This document shows, piece by piece, positions 1 to 10,973 of a stretch of 64,000 nt of DNA. This stretch comes from Ophioderma brevispina (Eukaryota > Echinodermata > Ophiuroidea > Amphilepidida > Ophiodermatidae): contig JAMKCH010012571.1 of the NCBI GenBank assembly GCA_023653785.1, positions 1-64,000 of the forward strand, given 5' to 3'. The position numbers and the translations under genes were made by a program. Numbering within the stretch: position 1 is the first letter of the stretch; each line of letters starts with the position of its first letter. A model generated the notes under the pieces. It saw only the letters and a list, made by a program, of their open reading frames with translations. It was not told the origin of the DNA and ran no database searches.

Positions 1-2780
1 AGCAGCTCAATATAAGTGTTTTGAAACCAAAATAATAATTCATTATATCTCTCTAGAATGAACCAATTAAAATAATCATTGCAACATATAGCAAAATTTA
101 TAACCATCTTGTATTTTTCCCCTCTCAGAAACTACAAAATCACCTGATTTCCCATAGACTTACACAGTTGAGCATCAGTTCATTAACAAAATTAAAATTG
201 ATGCCTACAGCAATTAGGTTATTTGATTTTAAGTATTATTAATTATTAATTATTGCTATTGCTTCTAAGGTATATATCTAGCAAATAAATCCCAAGATTT
301 ATTACTTTAATTTTTTAATTAGCAAAATATCTGATTTTTTCACCTTCCTTATTGGCCCACAACGGTGGGGGGGGTTCCTAGAACCCACCTATTATTCTAA
401 TGAAACCGTGGGCGGATTTAAATTTTTTTAGTATCAGGAGACAGCGTATTCATAAATCAGACATTAACAAACACCTCCTTGCAAATTTTATTTGCGTAAC
501 CGAGAAATCGCTTGGGCACTAAAGGACAATGTCAAGATTTTTTGTTCTATCTCAGTTTGACTTACATTCATACATATAGTCCTACTCACGAAATCCCGAA
601 AATATACATTTTGATGTAAAATTAACAAATAGACGCATTTTAATTTCTGATTTTTTAGACATACGAAAAAACGGCGGATTTGTCGCCATGCTTCATTAAT
701 CAAAAAGCGCCCAATTTTGCTCCCCTCGTGACGTCAAAGTGGATGACCAATGCCGGTGAAAATTAGATTTTTGTGTATGCATGAAAAGTTACACTATGCC
801 AACCTATTTTGGGAGTTATGAATCTACCGATGGGTTATAGCAGATGGATCTATAGTAGATTCACTCAAACAGTCACCAGAATAAAAGTTTTGGACAGCGT
901 CGGATTACTTTGGGAGATGAGCAAAAAAAAATATTTGAGCCGATTCACCTGTTTCATGACCAAACTAAGATAATCTGTCCTGCTTGTTTTTTTGATTTTT
1001 TAGAAAGAGAGTGCAAACTTTTGTGTTCGATCAAAAAGTCAGTGACCATTACATTGAATACCCCTTCAAGCAAATACGATTAGCCAGAATCTTTTGAGAG
1101 ATATGTAGCTCTAAATGCGCTAGTTGAATTGATGCTTTCATTATAAAGAAAGGTTGATGTTTCTTCTGGCTATCGGACTAACATGTTTCAATAGTTTAAC
1201 GTGGCATTAATTTCCACCCACTGCACATGCCCCCCTTCAATGCTTACCTTCGAAGACCACTCACACACTTTTTACCGGACACTCAAAAATATTTTATAAG
1301 GAGTCTAGGTTTGGCCGCCGGGCACCGCTACACCATTGCCATCCACACGCAAAAGAATCCTCAAACCACCAACAAAACGAAGCATCGTCGTTCTAATTAC
1401 GACGTCACACAACACACCTGCCCCATGCATATTGCATGTCGTGTGATCTATTCCAACAATTACTGCCACGGGGTTCGTGCATGGACACTTCAGTGAAATC
1501 CGATGCGACGCCAACACGAAGTTGCGATAGTCCATGTGAATTGATTTAAAAGCACTAACGGATCGAAACTAAGCAAAAACGGTTATAAAATAGAACGATG
1601 TAATGGATGGGAAATGTTTTTGAAGAGTGTGGTTTTTGTCTTGGTGCATATCAGCAATGTCTGAGCATAGAGACGATGTCAGAACTAACAACCACGGGAC
1701 ATTTTCGCTAATAATGGACTTTGATCTATTCAACAACACATGTGTACTAAGTGTCTATGAAATTGTTATAAGCATAATGAAATGAAATTATGGGGTAATT
1801 TTGAATACTCAAGGTGCAAGCTTTCTGTGCTTTGGTATAGCGCTATACAGTGACCCAACCAAGGTTAATTATATAAGCAGTGGCGCGCTTTTCGATATGT
1901 CTAATGATGTTGTAAAGAGTTCGTTTGTGAGAGGTGACACGATGGGTTGAATCTACTATAGTGGTGTTGACGAAATATTTTAGGATTTGGCACAGCTGAA
2001 AGGGATGCAAATTTGTTTCTATTAATATTTCACTCAGTTTTTCTCAATTTCAGTAAAGAAAACATCGTGTTGACACGAATTGTTATTTTTTGGTCATTGC
2101 TGACACTGTAATATTGCTGGATTAATGAAAGTAAAATAAAATTTGAAATAAGTTACAGAATGCACATATTTTGTTTCATTTTTCGGTGTGTTTTTAAATT
2201 ATTAATTTAGATAAACCCCATCGATCGCAGTTTCACTCTAATAGGAAAGTGGCAACACTGCGATATGATGTCATCACTTTGACGTCACCATTGCCTGCGT
2301 ATGTGGATTTGTCGGAACGTTTTCGAGTAAGCTATTGGGCGGAAAATTAAAAAGGGCAAATACTCAACAAATGTGGACAACTTTTCAACTTATTTCTGAT
2401 TTCTATGTAATCTACGTACTTAAGCTTTCTATCCATACCAATGTCCATATATTCAAATCATGACATATTCCTCCTTTAAGTGTTAAGTCGGGGAGTCCGT
2501 TTGAATCTGAGAGTCCGTTTAAATCTGAGAGTTCAGACGGATGCTAAGTTCTATGTTTCGTTGTCCTCAGGAACTCCTGTTTTAAAATAGTACTCCCATA
2601 CGGACTATGTGTTGTAAGTTTGTGTCCGCGGAACACTACGCGATACTAGTTCTAGTTTTATTGTTCTAAGACTGACTGTTTTCAAATGGAGTGAACCAAA
2701 GGACGATGGTGTAATGAGTAGCTTGTTCGCCCACACTAAGGTTTAAACTGAAAGTTTATCGGACCTAACTTAAAGAGTTT
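1..2780. other. AT-rich noncoding stretch, no gene recognised
   Basis: No open frame here resembles a known family. The longest frames, around 1227-1535 on both strands, overlap each other and carry no recognisable domain. A short G-run lies near 365. I see no repeat shared with the rest of the window. Confidence 0.6.
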
Positions 2781-2783
2781 TAG

Positions 2784-3597
2784 CAAGTAAGTTTATACAT
2801 TCATTTCACACAAGAAAATTGAAGATAAATTACCGTCAATATTTCGATTGACGTACTGCACCCATCCTCATCAGTAGGACTCCTGAGATGTCCTGGTGGA
2901 GTCATCTCTTATGCTTTGACCGGCGATACCTTTTGGTCTGATAAGAGCATTATATAATGAAGAAAGTTCCAAGCCCTGGTCACGGTTGAGTGCAGGTGAA
3001 AGGGTTTTCTGAATTTTGGATGGCCTCCCCTACTTGTCGGGGAAATTCTCTGTCCTCTCTTTCCAAAACCTTTACATTTCCCATCCATGTTGTGAAAGCA
3101 ATGGAGCATTTCAGATACAGCAGATGGAGTTCTGCTGTTGGCTGCGATTTATGTTCCTTTTAACGGCTCTGTCCCAATGTCTTCCGTTTGCCCAATGGTA
3201 TTCCTTATGGCATTGGTTACAGCTATTTGGTAGAACTCAACCAAACGGTTTCTCCCCTGGAACTGGGTCTTTTTGGTGATCAGGGTTTTGCGAGGGTGGT
3301 ATGGGGTTTAAAAGTTGTGGCACCCCGTAGGTCTTGAAACACACCTGAAGTTTTTGTGAGAGTCCTTCAACAAATGGAATGGTGATGAAAGCTTTGTTGC
3401 GATTAGCGGTTGCGATTATATAATGCTCTTATCAGACCAAAAGTTCATCGCCGGTCAAGCATAAGAGCTGACTCCACCAGTACATCTCAGGAGTCCTCTG
3501 ATGAGGATGTGTGCAGTACGCATCGAAATATTGAGGTATTTATCTCAATTTTCTTGTGTTGAATGAATGTATAAACTTTACTTGCTGTTATATCTCC
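2784..3597 (-). mobile_element. Penelope-like element remnant with ~180-bp inverted terminal repeats
   Basis: The left arm (2784-2965) and right arm (3413-3597) are imperfect inverted repeats. Both contain the TGATGAG/CTCATCA block, the 'gcataagag' block and the 'tataatgctcttatcagacc' block. Between them the minus strand encodes a degraded C-terminal piece typical of Penelope-like retroelements. Penelope elements can carry terminal repeats in inverted orientation, so the arms may be such pLTRs. An unrelated foldback element that captured the coding piece is the alternative. Confidence 0.55.
3137..3410 (-). pseudogene. Degraded Penelope-like linker / GIY-YIG endonuclease fragment
   Basis: Reading the minus strand gives a frame with 'KAFITIPFVEGLSQKLQ', then 'KTYGVPQLLNP', a 'KDPVPGEKPFG' block, an in-frame stop, and a Cys-x-x-Cys-like 'NSCNQCHKEY' block. 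This order (finger helix, KDP block, CxxC, GIY-YIG start) is characteristic of the region linking reverse transcriptase to the GIY-YIG nuclease in Penelope-like elements. The stop and the loss of the nuclease core show it is dead. The reverse transcriptase is absent. Confidence 0.5.
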
Positions 3598-3880
3598 AAC
3601 ACGTATGAGCATTCATTGTGTTAAAGAGTTTTATGTTTCATTGCCCTACGATTCCTTGCTTTACAATGGAGTGTCCTAAAGTCTTTGTCTTGCAGGCCGA
3701 AGCTATTGCTTCTAATCTATTTAGGCATACTTGTTTTCAATATTAGTGGGGTGATCCATGTTTGCATGTAACAATCACAAATGTAATTATATCATTTAAC
3801 ACAAGTGTATGGGGGATCCATGTGGACCCAACATTTTGTTTTTCGTGCGCCATTTTTAACGGTAAATTACTCTTGCCCAA

Positions 3881-4225
3881 CATTTTATGTAATTGCCTAA
3901 ATATCAGTTGCGCATATTTTGGTGGGGAAAAATTAAATCGGCCATGGCGTTATTATGCTAATTAACATAATTAAGCATTTCGGTGGCGCTATTCAAAATT
4001 GTATTGGAGTAACTTTATTTCAGCAATGTAAATGTATTTATGTTCTCCTATTATGAGCCAAATTTTATGGAAAAAGTCCTTCGGGGAAGTGTTTTTTCAT
4101 TTTGTTGGCGGGGGAATTGGGTGCGGGTTGTAAAAATTGGATTTTGGACCGCTATTTTGAATCGGTCCAACCGATTATCATTGTTTTTCCTGTTCTGTGG
4201 TCGTGTTGAATTTACACCATCAATG
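3881..4225. repeat. Dispersed repeat, copy 1 (partner at 51711-52081)
   Basis: About 350 bases align with 51711-52081 in the same orientation. Shared blocks include 'ttttatgtaattg', 'atcggccatggcg', 'ggtggcgctattcaaa', 'tttcagcaatgtaa' and 'ttttggaccgc'. No protein is recognisable in it and no terminal repeats were found, so its class is unknown. Confidence 0.6.
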
Positions 4226-4444
4226 ACTAGAGTTTTGGTTAAAAAACACAAACGGGACTGCACAAGACCTTATACACATTACATGTAGTATCAAATTGTA
4301 CCCAAAATATTTGTGAGGGGGTATTATTTGGAATTTCAACCCTCAAGGTGTCACTTTTATCTGCCCCTTTCTTATTGAAATTAAAATTTTTTTGTTAATT
4401 CCCATATCACTTAGATTAGATTTCGCCAAGAAATGAATATATTC

Positions 4445-5520
4445 TGTTATGACGTCTTGTAGGCGTCTAAGGTCAGAAATACCTTTCAAACACTAATAAA
4501 TGAGCTTTGTGCACAAGTGATCTTAATGTTATATAATATAACAGATTTTAATGATTTGTAATTGGTTCAAGAATTTGGTATGTCCAAAACAACTTTATAT
4601 AAAATTACAATATTTAAGATTACATGTATACTTAATTGTAAACAAGAATGTCCATTAATCTCCACAAGAAGCGTTGCAGTTCAATGATGATATGTCCTCA
4701 CAGCGAAGACTCCAAAAGACAACATGCAAAGTCATGCTTATAAATCCTCAGGTAATATTCCATTGGAATCTTCTCAGTCCTGAAGATAACGTTTGTCCAG
4801 CAGTTCAAGACGACAAGGTCACATAAGTCCCTCGATGAAAATATAATATTCCACAGTATATCAGTCCAAGATAATCACCACGATTTCTATCTGTCCACAA
4901 TGTGGAATCCTATTTTGATTCCCAGCACCTTTTTTCGGCTTCAAAGATGACAGTAGAATAATTACAGCACTCTGCTCACATGGAATTGAACATATAATAA
5001 ATCCTGGCACTGTGTGTGAAGCATAAAATCTACCATTATTGGAGATAAAACTAGCTATAACTATACTGTATAGCTGATTGCAACGGCTGACCCCAGTCCT
5101 ACAGTCACAAGTACTATTTAACTTCTCACAGCAAGATTCCCCTTCCTAACAATAATCATTACATCATCATCGTGCATAAACATGACCTTGCACCATGAAT
5201 CATATTTGCACACAATCTAAATTACAATAACCTCACTTCACAATATAACTCTATGGTCAGTACCTAGCCCTCAACATGGTTTTTGGATCATAAAGCATAA
5301 ACAGTGACTCAGTTACTCTAAGTTTTACATTTCTTGGGGAATTCCCCACTTCCCTATTTGGCAATCAAACAGTGCACTTTGCCACAACAAACTAGGGATA
5401 TTCCCCTTTCTCTCTTTTATAGTAAACAAAGTACTTTTCCTGTGAGAAATCTTTTCTCAAATAAAATTGAGAAAATAATATTTTTAAAAGTTTAATCAGA
5501 AAAATGGAGGCCAAATAACA
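4445..5520 (-). mobile_element. Solo LTR of a Ty3/gypsy-like retrotransposon
   Basis: This block starts TGTTAT on the + strand and ends ATAACA, the TG...CA ends expected of an LTR. It aligns in pieces with 9290-10010, 14461-14590 and 15965-16190, the LTR that abuts the polypurine tract of the gypsy remnant. Its length of 1076 bp matches the summed pieces of that interrupted LTR (about 1070 bp). No internal region flanks it, so it is a solo LTR. I could not find a matching 5-bp target duplication. Confidence 0.65.
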
Positions 5521-6237
5521 ATATGGTATATTACTTTTTATCATGGAGTGGGTCTAGAAGTTTTTTTTTCATGTCTCGGGCAGTGTGCGCACTGTTCTTT
5601 CCTTTTCAGTAGTAAAACAGCTCATTCTTCTTATTATGCACACAAATGCCTTTTCCATTTCCATTAACATTGATAACCATACATACATGCATATGCAGAA
5701 TGTGCGTCAAAAAGAAATCACGTTCAGTGCTGACTCATCACAAGCACTGAGCTTGGGTCTCTATTTTTCGTTTGCAGGGACTTTGCATTAGTGTAAATTG
5801 TATCTTTTAATGGCTCAATAATAGACAAATCCGACCAGCCAAATGATGGTCAGAATTGATCCGCCATTACTGGGGGGGGGGGGCTCCAACCCAAAAACCT
5901 ACCCAAATATTTTGTACGTCTGTACCACGCTTGATTAAGTATAATTCAAAAGCTACACTTAATCTGCACAGTTGGGTGAATGGATTCAAGCAGGATGCAC
6001 CCCAGCTATGGCTGCCAGTGAGGTGTTGGAATGTGTAAAACCGGATTGGTGTATAGAATCTGCGCAATAAATTTGCATAGATTACCTCTATTTCATTATG
6101 ATATACCAGGTACAGCAGATAATGCAACACTCTCACACCAAATGAGAGATGACCTGTAACATATAAAACTGTCAAATTCTTATCTGCCTTTTGTCTGATG
6201 AATGAAGTATTTGGTATACGTTTGATTAATATACAGG
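5521..6237. other. Noncoding stretch
   Basis: No gene is recognised. A run of about ten G lies near 5873-5882. The overlapping frames around 5856-6175 on both strands have no domain signature. Confidence 0.5.
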
Positions 6238-6890
6238 TTACCTTGACATCGTTAGTTCATCTCTATCGTTTGTATTTTCCCAGGTATAGCATAGTATAGT
6301 ATCATATAAAAGGCGAGTTGAACTGTAACGTTGTTCAATGAATTTAGCAGGATACTTTACGAACAATGACGCTAGTCTAGTTTTATGTAGGCAATGCACG
6401 TACAGTAAATACATTTCAGCTATTGTGACGATTTTGAGCAGTGGATCATATACATGATCTAGGGTAATACTGCCAACGTCACGGTTCATGGTTTTGCTCC
6501 CCCTTCTATGAATCCAGATTGCTTCTCTGATTTCCTTGTGAATTGATTTGAGTCTCTGTCAAGTATCTTTGCCCCTTCTCAGTCTATGACATGATTCTCC
6601 TACGCAATGTGGTTTGTGATGGCTGATTTGTTAAACTCTGATAACGACTCCTTTTTCTGGGCTCTGGTGTACTTCTTGTTCTTCTCTGCATCTTTCTGGT
6701 GTTCTTTTAATCTGGTGCCAAAAGATCTTCCGATGTACGATTTTTCGCATCATTTGCAGTTAATGTCATATACTACCTCGCACATCTGGTTGGCTTCCCT
6801 TTTGTCTTTCGGGTGGACCAAGATGGATGGACTTTCGGATTTCTCAAGTTCAACTCTCAATTATAAGAATAATCTAATTCGTTGATATTC
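6238..6890 (-). pseudogene. Penelope-like GIY-YIG endonuclease fragment, copy 1
   Basis: The minus strand encodes, in several broken frames, 'VYDINCK' with a CxxC-like pair, 'KSYIGRSFGTRLKEHQKDA' (the GIY-YIG nuclease start), 'KSAITNHIA', and the C-terminal 'MNRDVGSITLDHVYDPLL' motif that follows the nuclease in many invertebrate Penelope-like elements. At least two frame changes and one stop interrupt it. No reverse transcriptase lies upstream. A near-identical copy is at 8181-8774. Confidence 0.6.
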
Positions 6891-7610
6891 CTAAAATGCG
6901 TTTTTGTTTTCAATTTCTTTTCTTCACAAAATGCTAATTGTCAAATTATTCTATACAAAACGTTACACAATTACCCCAGAAAATAAAGTGTTTTTAGTTT
7001 CGTATCACTCCGTTTCCCGTGAATTTTGAGATTCCAAACTATTTGTTTACCCAGAATGTATTACACTAGACCTAAATGTCCATCTTAACAATATGAAACT
7101 ATATAAGTGCTTAGAAGTAGATTAGCATAACCTCCTACGGCCGTTTATTACTAAAAATGTCTTTATGGCATCAGATACGTGGTAATTTGCGAAACGTTTT
7201 CAATCCAACTACAGCGTTATGTTGTTATGAGCTCAAGTTGAAAAGCAAAAGATGTGGAGATTACGATGCAGGTACGGAACATATAGGTGAGTCTACGGAG
7301 GACTCTACCAAATCAACTTTTTGTACTTTGATTTATGGCCAAATGTGTACATTTGAGATGTTAAAAAATCATGGCACTTTGGCAAAATTTGAGATGGCAT
7401 CTGTTATGGCGTCTCGTAGACGTCAAAGGTCAGAAATACCTTTCAAACACAAATAAACGAGCCTTGTGCACAAGTGATCTAAATATATAATATAACAGAT
7501 TTTAATGATTTGTAATTGGTTCAAGAATTTGGTATGTCCAAAACAACATTACATATATAATTACACACAATTAGTTAAGATTACTTAGGGTTTACTAGTG
7601 TCCTGTGTTA

Positions 7611-7630
7611 AAAAAAAAAAAAAAAAAAAA
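7611..7630. repeat. Poly(A) run
   Basis: About 20 A residues end the first B unit and precede a short stretch with three 'aagcggacct'-like repeats (7710-7765). It could be the tail of a retroposed copy or simple slippage. Confidence 0.5.
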
Positions 7631-8180
7631 TCGTAATGCGATGGTTAACAGCTGCTTAGTCATTCATATACCATGCCCCACAACCCTTAAGACAAACTTT
7701 TAATTGACAACACGGACCTTAAACATGGCAAAGCGGACCTTCAACATCATAAAGCGGACCTTTGTCATTTTCTGGGTGCGGCCCTGCACTAGACCTAAAT
7801 GTCCATCTTAACAATATGAAACTATATAAGTGCTTAGAAGTAGATTAGCATAACCTCCTACGGCCGTTTATTACTAAAAATGTCTTTATGGCATCAGATA
7901 CGTGGTAATTTGCGAAACGTTTTCAGTCCAACTACAGCGTTATGTTGTTATGAGCTCAAGTTGAAAAGCAAAAGATGTGGAGATTACGATGCAGGTACGG
8001 AGGACTCTACCAAATCAACTTTTTGTACTTTGATTTATGGTCAAATGTGTACATTTGAGATGTTAAAAAATCATGGCACTTTGGCAAAATTTGAGATGGC
8101 ATCTGTTATGGCGTCTCGTAGACGTCAAAGGTCAGAAATACCTTTCAAACACAAATAAACGAGCCTTGTGCACAAGTGAT

Positions 8181-8774
8181 CTAAATATATAATATAACAG
8201 ATTTTAATGATTTGTAACGTTGTTCAATGAATTTAGCAGGATACTTTACGAACAATGACGCTAGTCTAGTTTTATGTAGGCAATGCACGTACAGTAAATA
8301 CATTTCAGCTATTGTGACGATTTTGAGCAGTGGATCATATACATGATCTAGGGTAATACTGCCAACGTCACGGTTCATGGTTTTGCTCCCCCTTCTATGA
8401 ATCCAGATTGCTTCTCTGATTTCCTTGTGAATTGATTTGAGTCTCTGTCAAGTATCTTTGCCCCTTCTCAGTCTATGACATGATTCTCCTACGCAATGTG
8501 GTTTGTGATGGCTGATTTGTTAAACTCTGATAACGACTCCTTTTTCTGGGCTCTGGTGTACTTCTTGTTCTTCTCTGCATCTTTCTGGTGTTCTTTTAAT
8601 CTGGTGCCAAAAGATCTTCCGATGTACGATTTTTCGCATCATTTGCAGTTAATGTCATATACTACCTCGCACATCTGGTTGGCTTCCCTTTTGTCTTTCG
8701 GGTGGACCAAGATGGATGGACTTTCGGATTTCTCAAGTTCAACTCTCAATTATAAGAATAATCTAATTCGTTGA
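8181..8774 (-). pseudogene. Penelope-like GIY-YIG endonuclease fragment, copy 2
   Basis: This is the duplicate of the fragment at 6238-6890, with the same GIY-YIG start and the same 'MNRDVGSITLDHVYDPLL' C-terminal motif on the minus strand and the same breaks. The upstream flank is different because it is fused to the truncated B' unit at about 8214. Confidence 0.6.
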
Positions 8775-10016
8775 TATTCCTAAAATGCGTTTTTGTTTTC
8801 AATTTCTTTTCTTCACAAAATGCTAATTGTCAAATTATTCTATACAAAACGTTACACAATTACCCCAGAAAATAAAGTGTTTTTTAGTTTCGTATCACTC
8901 CGTTTCCCGTGAATTTTGAGATTCCAAACTATTTGTTTACCCGAATGTCATTACACTAGACCTAAATGTCCCATCTTACGATATAAACTATATACGTGCT
9001 TAGAAGTAAATTTGCATAACCTCCTAACTCTGCCGTTTATTACAAATGTCTTATGGGCAATCAGATACGTGTAATTTGCGAAACGTTTTCAATCCAACTA
9101 CAAGCGTTTGTGTGTTATGACCAAGTTGAAAAGCAAAAGATGTGGGATATTACGATCAGTTACGGAACATATAGGTGAGTCTACGGAGGACTCTACCAAA
9201 TCAACTTTTTTGTACTTTGATTTTGCCAAATGTTACATTTGAATGTTTTAACCAATCATGGCACTTTGTCACAATTGAGAATGGCAATCTTTTATGGCGT
9301 CTCGTAGACCGTCAAAGGTCAGAATACCTTTTCAAAAACACATAAACGACCTTGTGCACACGTGTCTAATAATATAGATATAACATGATTTTAATGATTT
9401 GTAATTGTTTCAAGAATTGTTATGTCCAAAACAACATACTATATGAATTAACACACAATTAGTTCAGATTACTTTAGAGTTAACTAGTGCCCTGTGTTGA
9501 AAGCGTTGCAGTTCAACGATGATATGTCCTCACAGCGAAGACTCCAAAATGACAGCGCATAAGTTCACATATATATCCATGTTATATATTCCGTGCGAAA
9601 TCTTTGAGTCTTGAAGGGTGTAATTTTGGTCCAGAGTTTCCAGACGGAGGGGCTTTCCTCGCGACACTAATGGTCCACAATAATAAAATCCAGGTAATTT
9701 ACCACCATCAGTCTGGCGCTATGTCCTCATATGGACCACAAACTGGAATCCTTAGATTTCCAAAGACTTGAAAGCTCCTTTGGCTTAAAAGACGACAGCA
9801 GACATTTAGTTCAAGCTCCGGCGGCCATCCAAAGTATAAATCCTGGGATAGAGGTAGAACCAAATTCTTACCTATGTAGTTAAATAGCTATAACAATATG
9901 GTTATAGCTTGATTACAAACTGCTGACGAATCTTCTGGCCCAAGGTCTCCTCAATATATACACAATTATTTCACAAAAGTTCCCAAGTCTCAAAACAGAC
10001 ACCACCACAGCGGTTT

Positions 10017-10505
10017 ATTGCCAGTTTGTCTAATCCCATTGGTCTAATAGTCATTTGGTCAACTCTTATCGTCTAAACCCATATGTATAAAAAACCAATT
10101 TGTCTAATAAGCATTAGTCTAACATCCAATGTATCTAACAACCAGAAATGTCAACTATTCATTTGGTCTATGGGGCCCATTAGGTCTAATACCCATTTGT
10201 TTTATTAACTACCATTGGGTCTAATAACCACAAAAACATTTGTTCTAATTCCCCCATTGGTCAATATCCATCTAGTCTAAATCCATTTAGGTCTAATAAC
10301 CATTTGGTCTCGAATCCAATTGGTCTAATAGCATCTGGTCTAATATCCCATCTGGTCTAATTTACATCTGGGTCTAATACCCATTTGGGTCTAATACTCA
10401 TTGGGTCTAATATCCATTTGGTTCTGATCCCATTGGGTCGGAATGTCCACCTGGTATAATATTCTACTTGGTCTAATACCCATTTGGGTCTAATAGCCAT
10501 TTATC
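10017..10505 (+). repeat. Left arm: degenerate 'CATTTGGTCTAATA' minisatellite
   Basis: About 28 imperfect copies of a 14-18 bp unit follow one another. Units vary mainly by single-base indels and by the tri- or tetranucleotide between GGTCTAATA and CATTTGG. The right arm at 13990-14452 is its inverted counterpart. Confidence 0.85.
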
Positions 10506-10957
10506 TTATAACATTGATTATAATATTGGAAAACAAATATGTGCCAATTGCCTGTATCAGTATGCCATCCTCAACATCATAATCATTTCTGCTGCAGAGC
10601 AGGCGACCAAGTTTCCTCCAGCTACAGCGGCCATTAGACATTTTTAATATTCCATATGCTGTTACATAAACATGTTGTCCATTGTCCCCAGGAGACACTG
10701 AATGTATCGCAGAACAGTGTTCGTTGTCGTACCGGGTTTTCTCCTCCATGAGGTCGGTACATAAAGTGTGCATTTACTCTCTGACCCTAACTCCTTTTTG
10801 GTTTCTAGCTAGAGAGGAAGGGAAGGACATGGTAAGGGATAGAAGCCTAAAGAAAAAATTGGGCCTCCAGCCCACCATTCCATATGACCAGGGATGCCAA
10901 AGCACGAGGGAGCCGGATGGCCCGGCAGCGATATTTCCGGCCCTATGAGTTTTGGTT

Positions 10958-10973
10958 GCGATGACGTCATCGC
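10958..10973. promoter_or_regulatory. 16-bp perfect palindrome containing a consensus CRE
   Basis: The sequence GCGATGACGTCATCGC is fully self-complementary and contains TGACGTCA, the consensus CREB/ATF site. It lies inside the foldback-like element. Function is not shown; a chance match is possible. Confidence 0.3.

Larger units (their letters stand above)
6329..9490. repeat. Local duplication: A (Penelope fragment) + B (LTR-flanking) units
   Basis: The order is A (6329-7056), B (7063-7606), partial B' (7786-8217), A' (8213-8940), B'' (8945-9490). A to A' is offset by 1889 bp and B to B' by 723 bp. B carries the first ~200 bp of the gypsy LTR plus its flank, so the LTR insertion predates the duplication. 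B'' continues into the full interrupted LTR. B' joins A' within the short sequence 'tttgtaacgttg'. B'' differs from B by many single-base indels, whereas B' is nearly identical to B. Confidence 0.75.

Noticed and set aside
7157..8158. Repeated open frames of 92-99 codons (MSLWHQIRGNL...) as a duplicated gene
   Set aside because: They lie in the LTR-flanking B unit, end within LTR sequence, and the third copy has no open frame.
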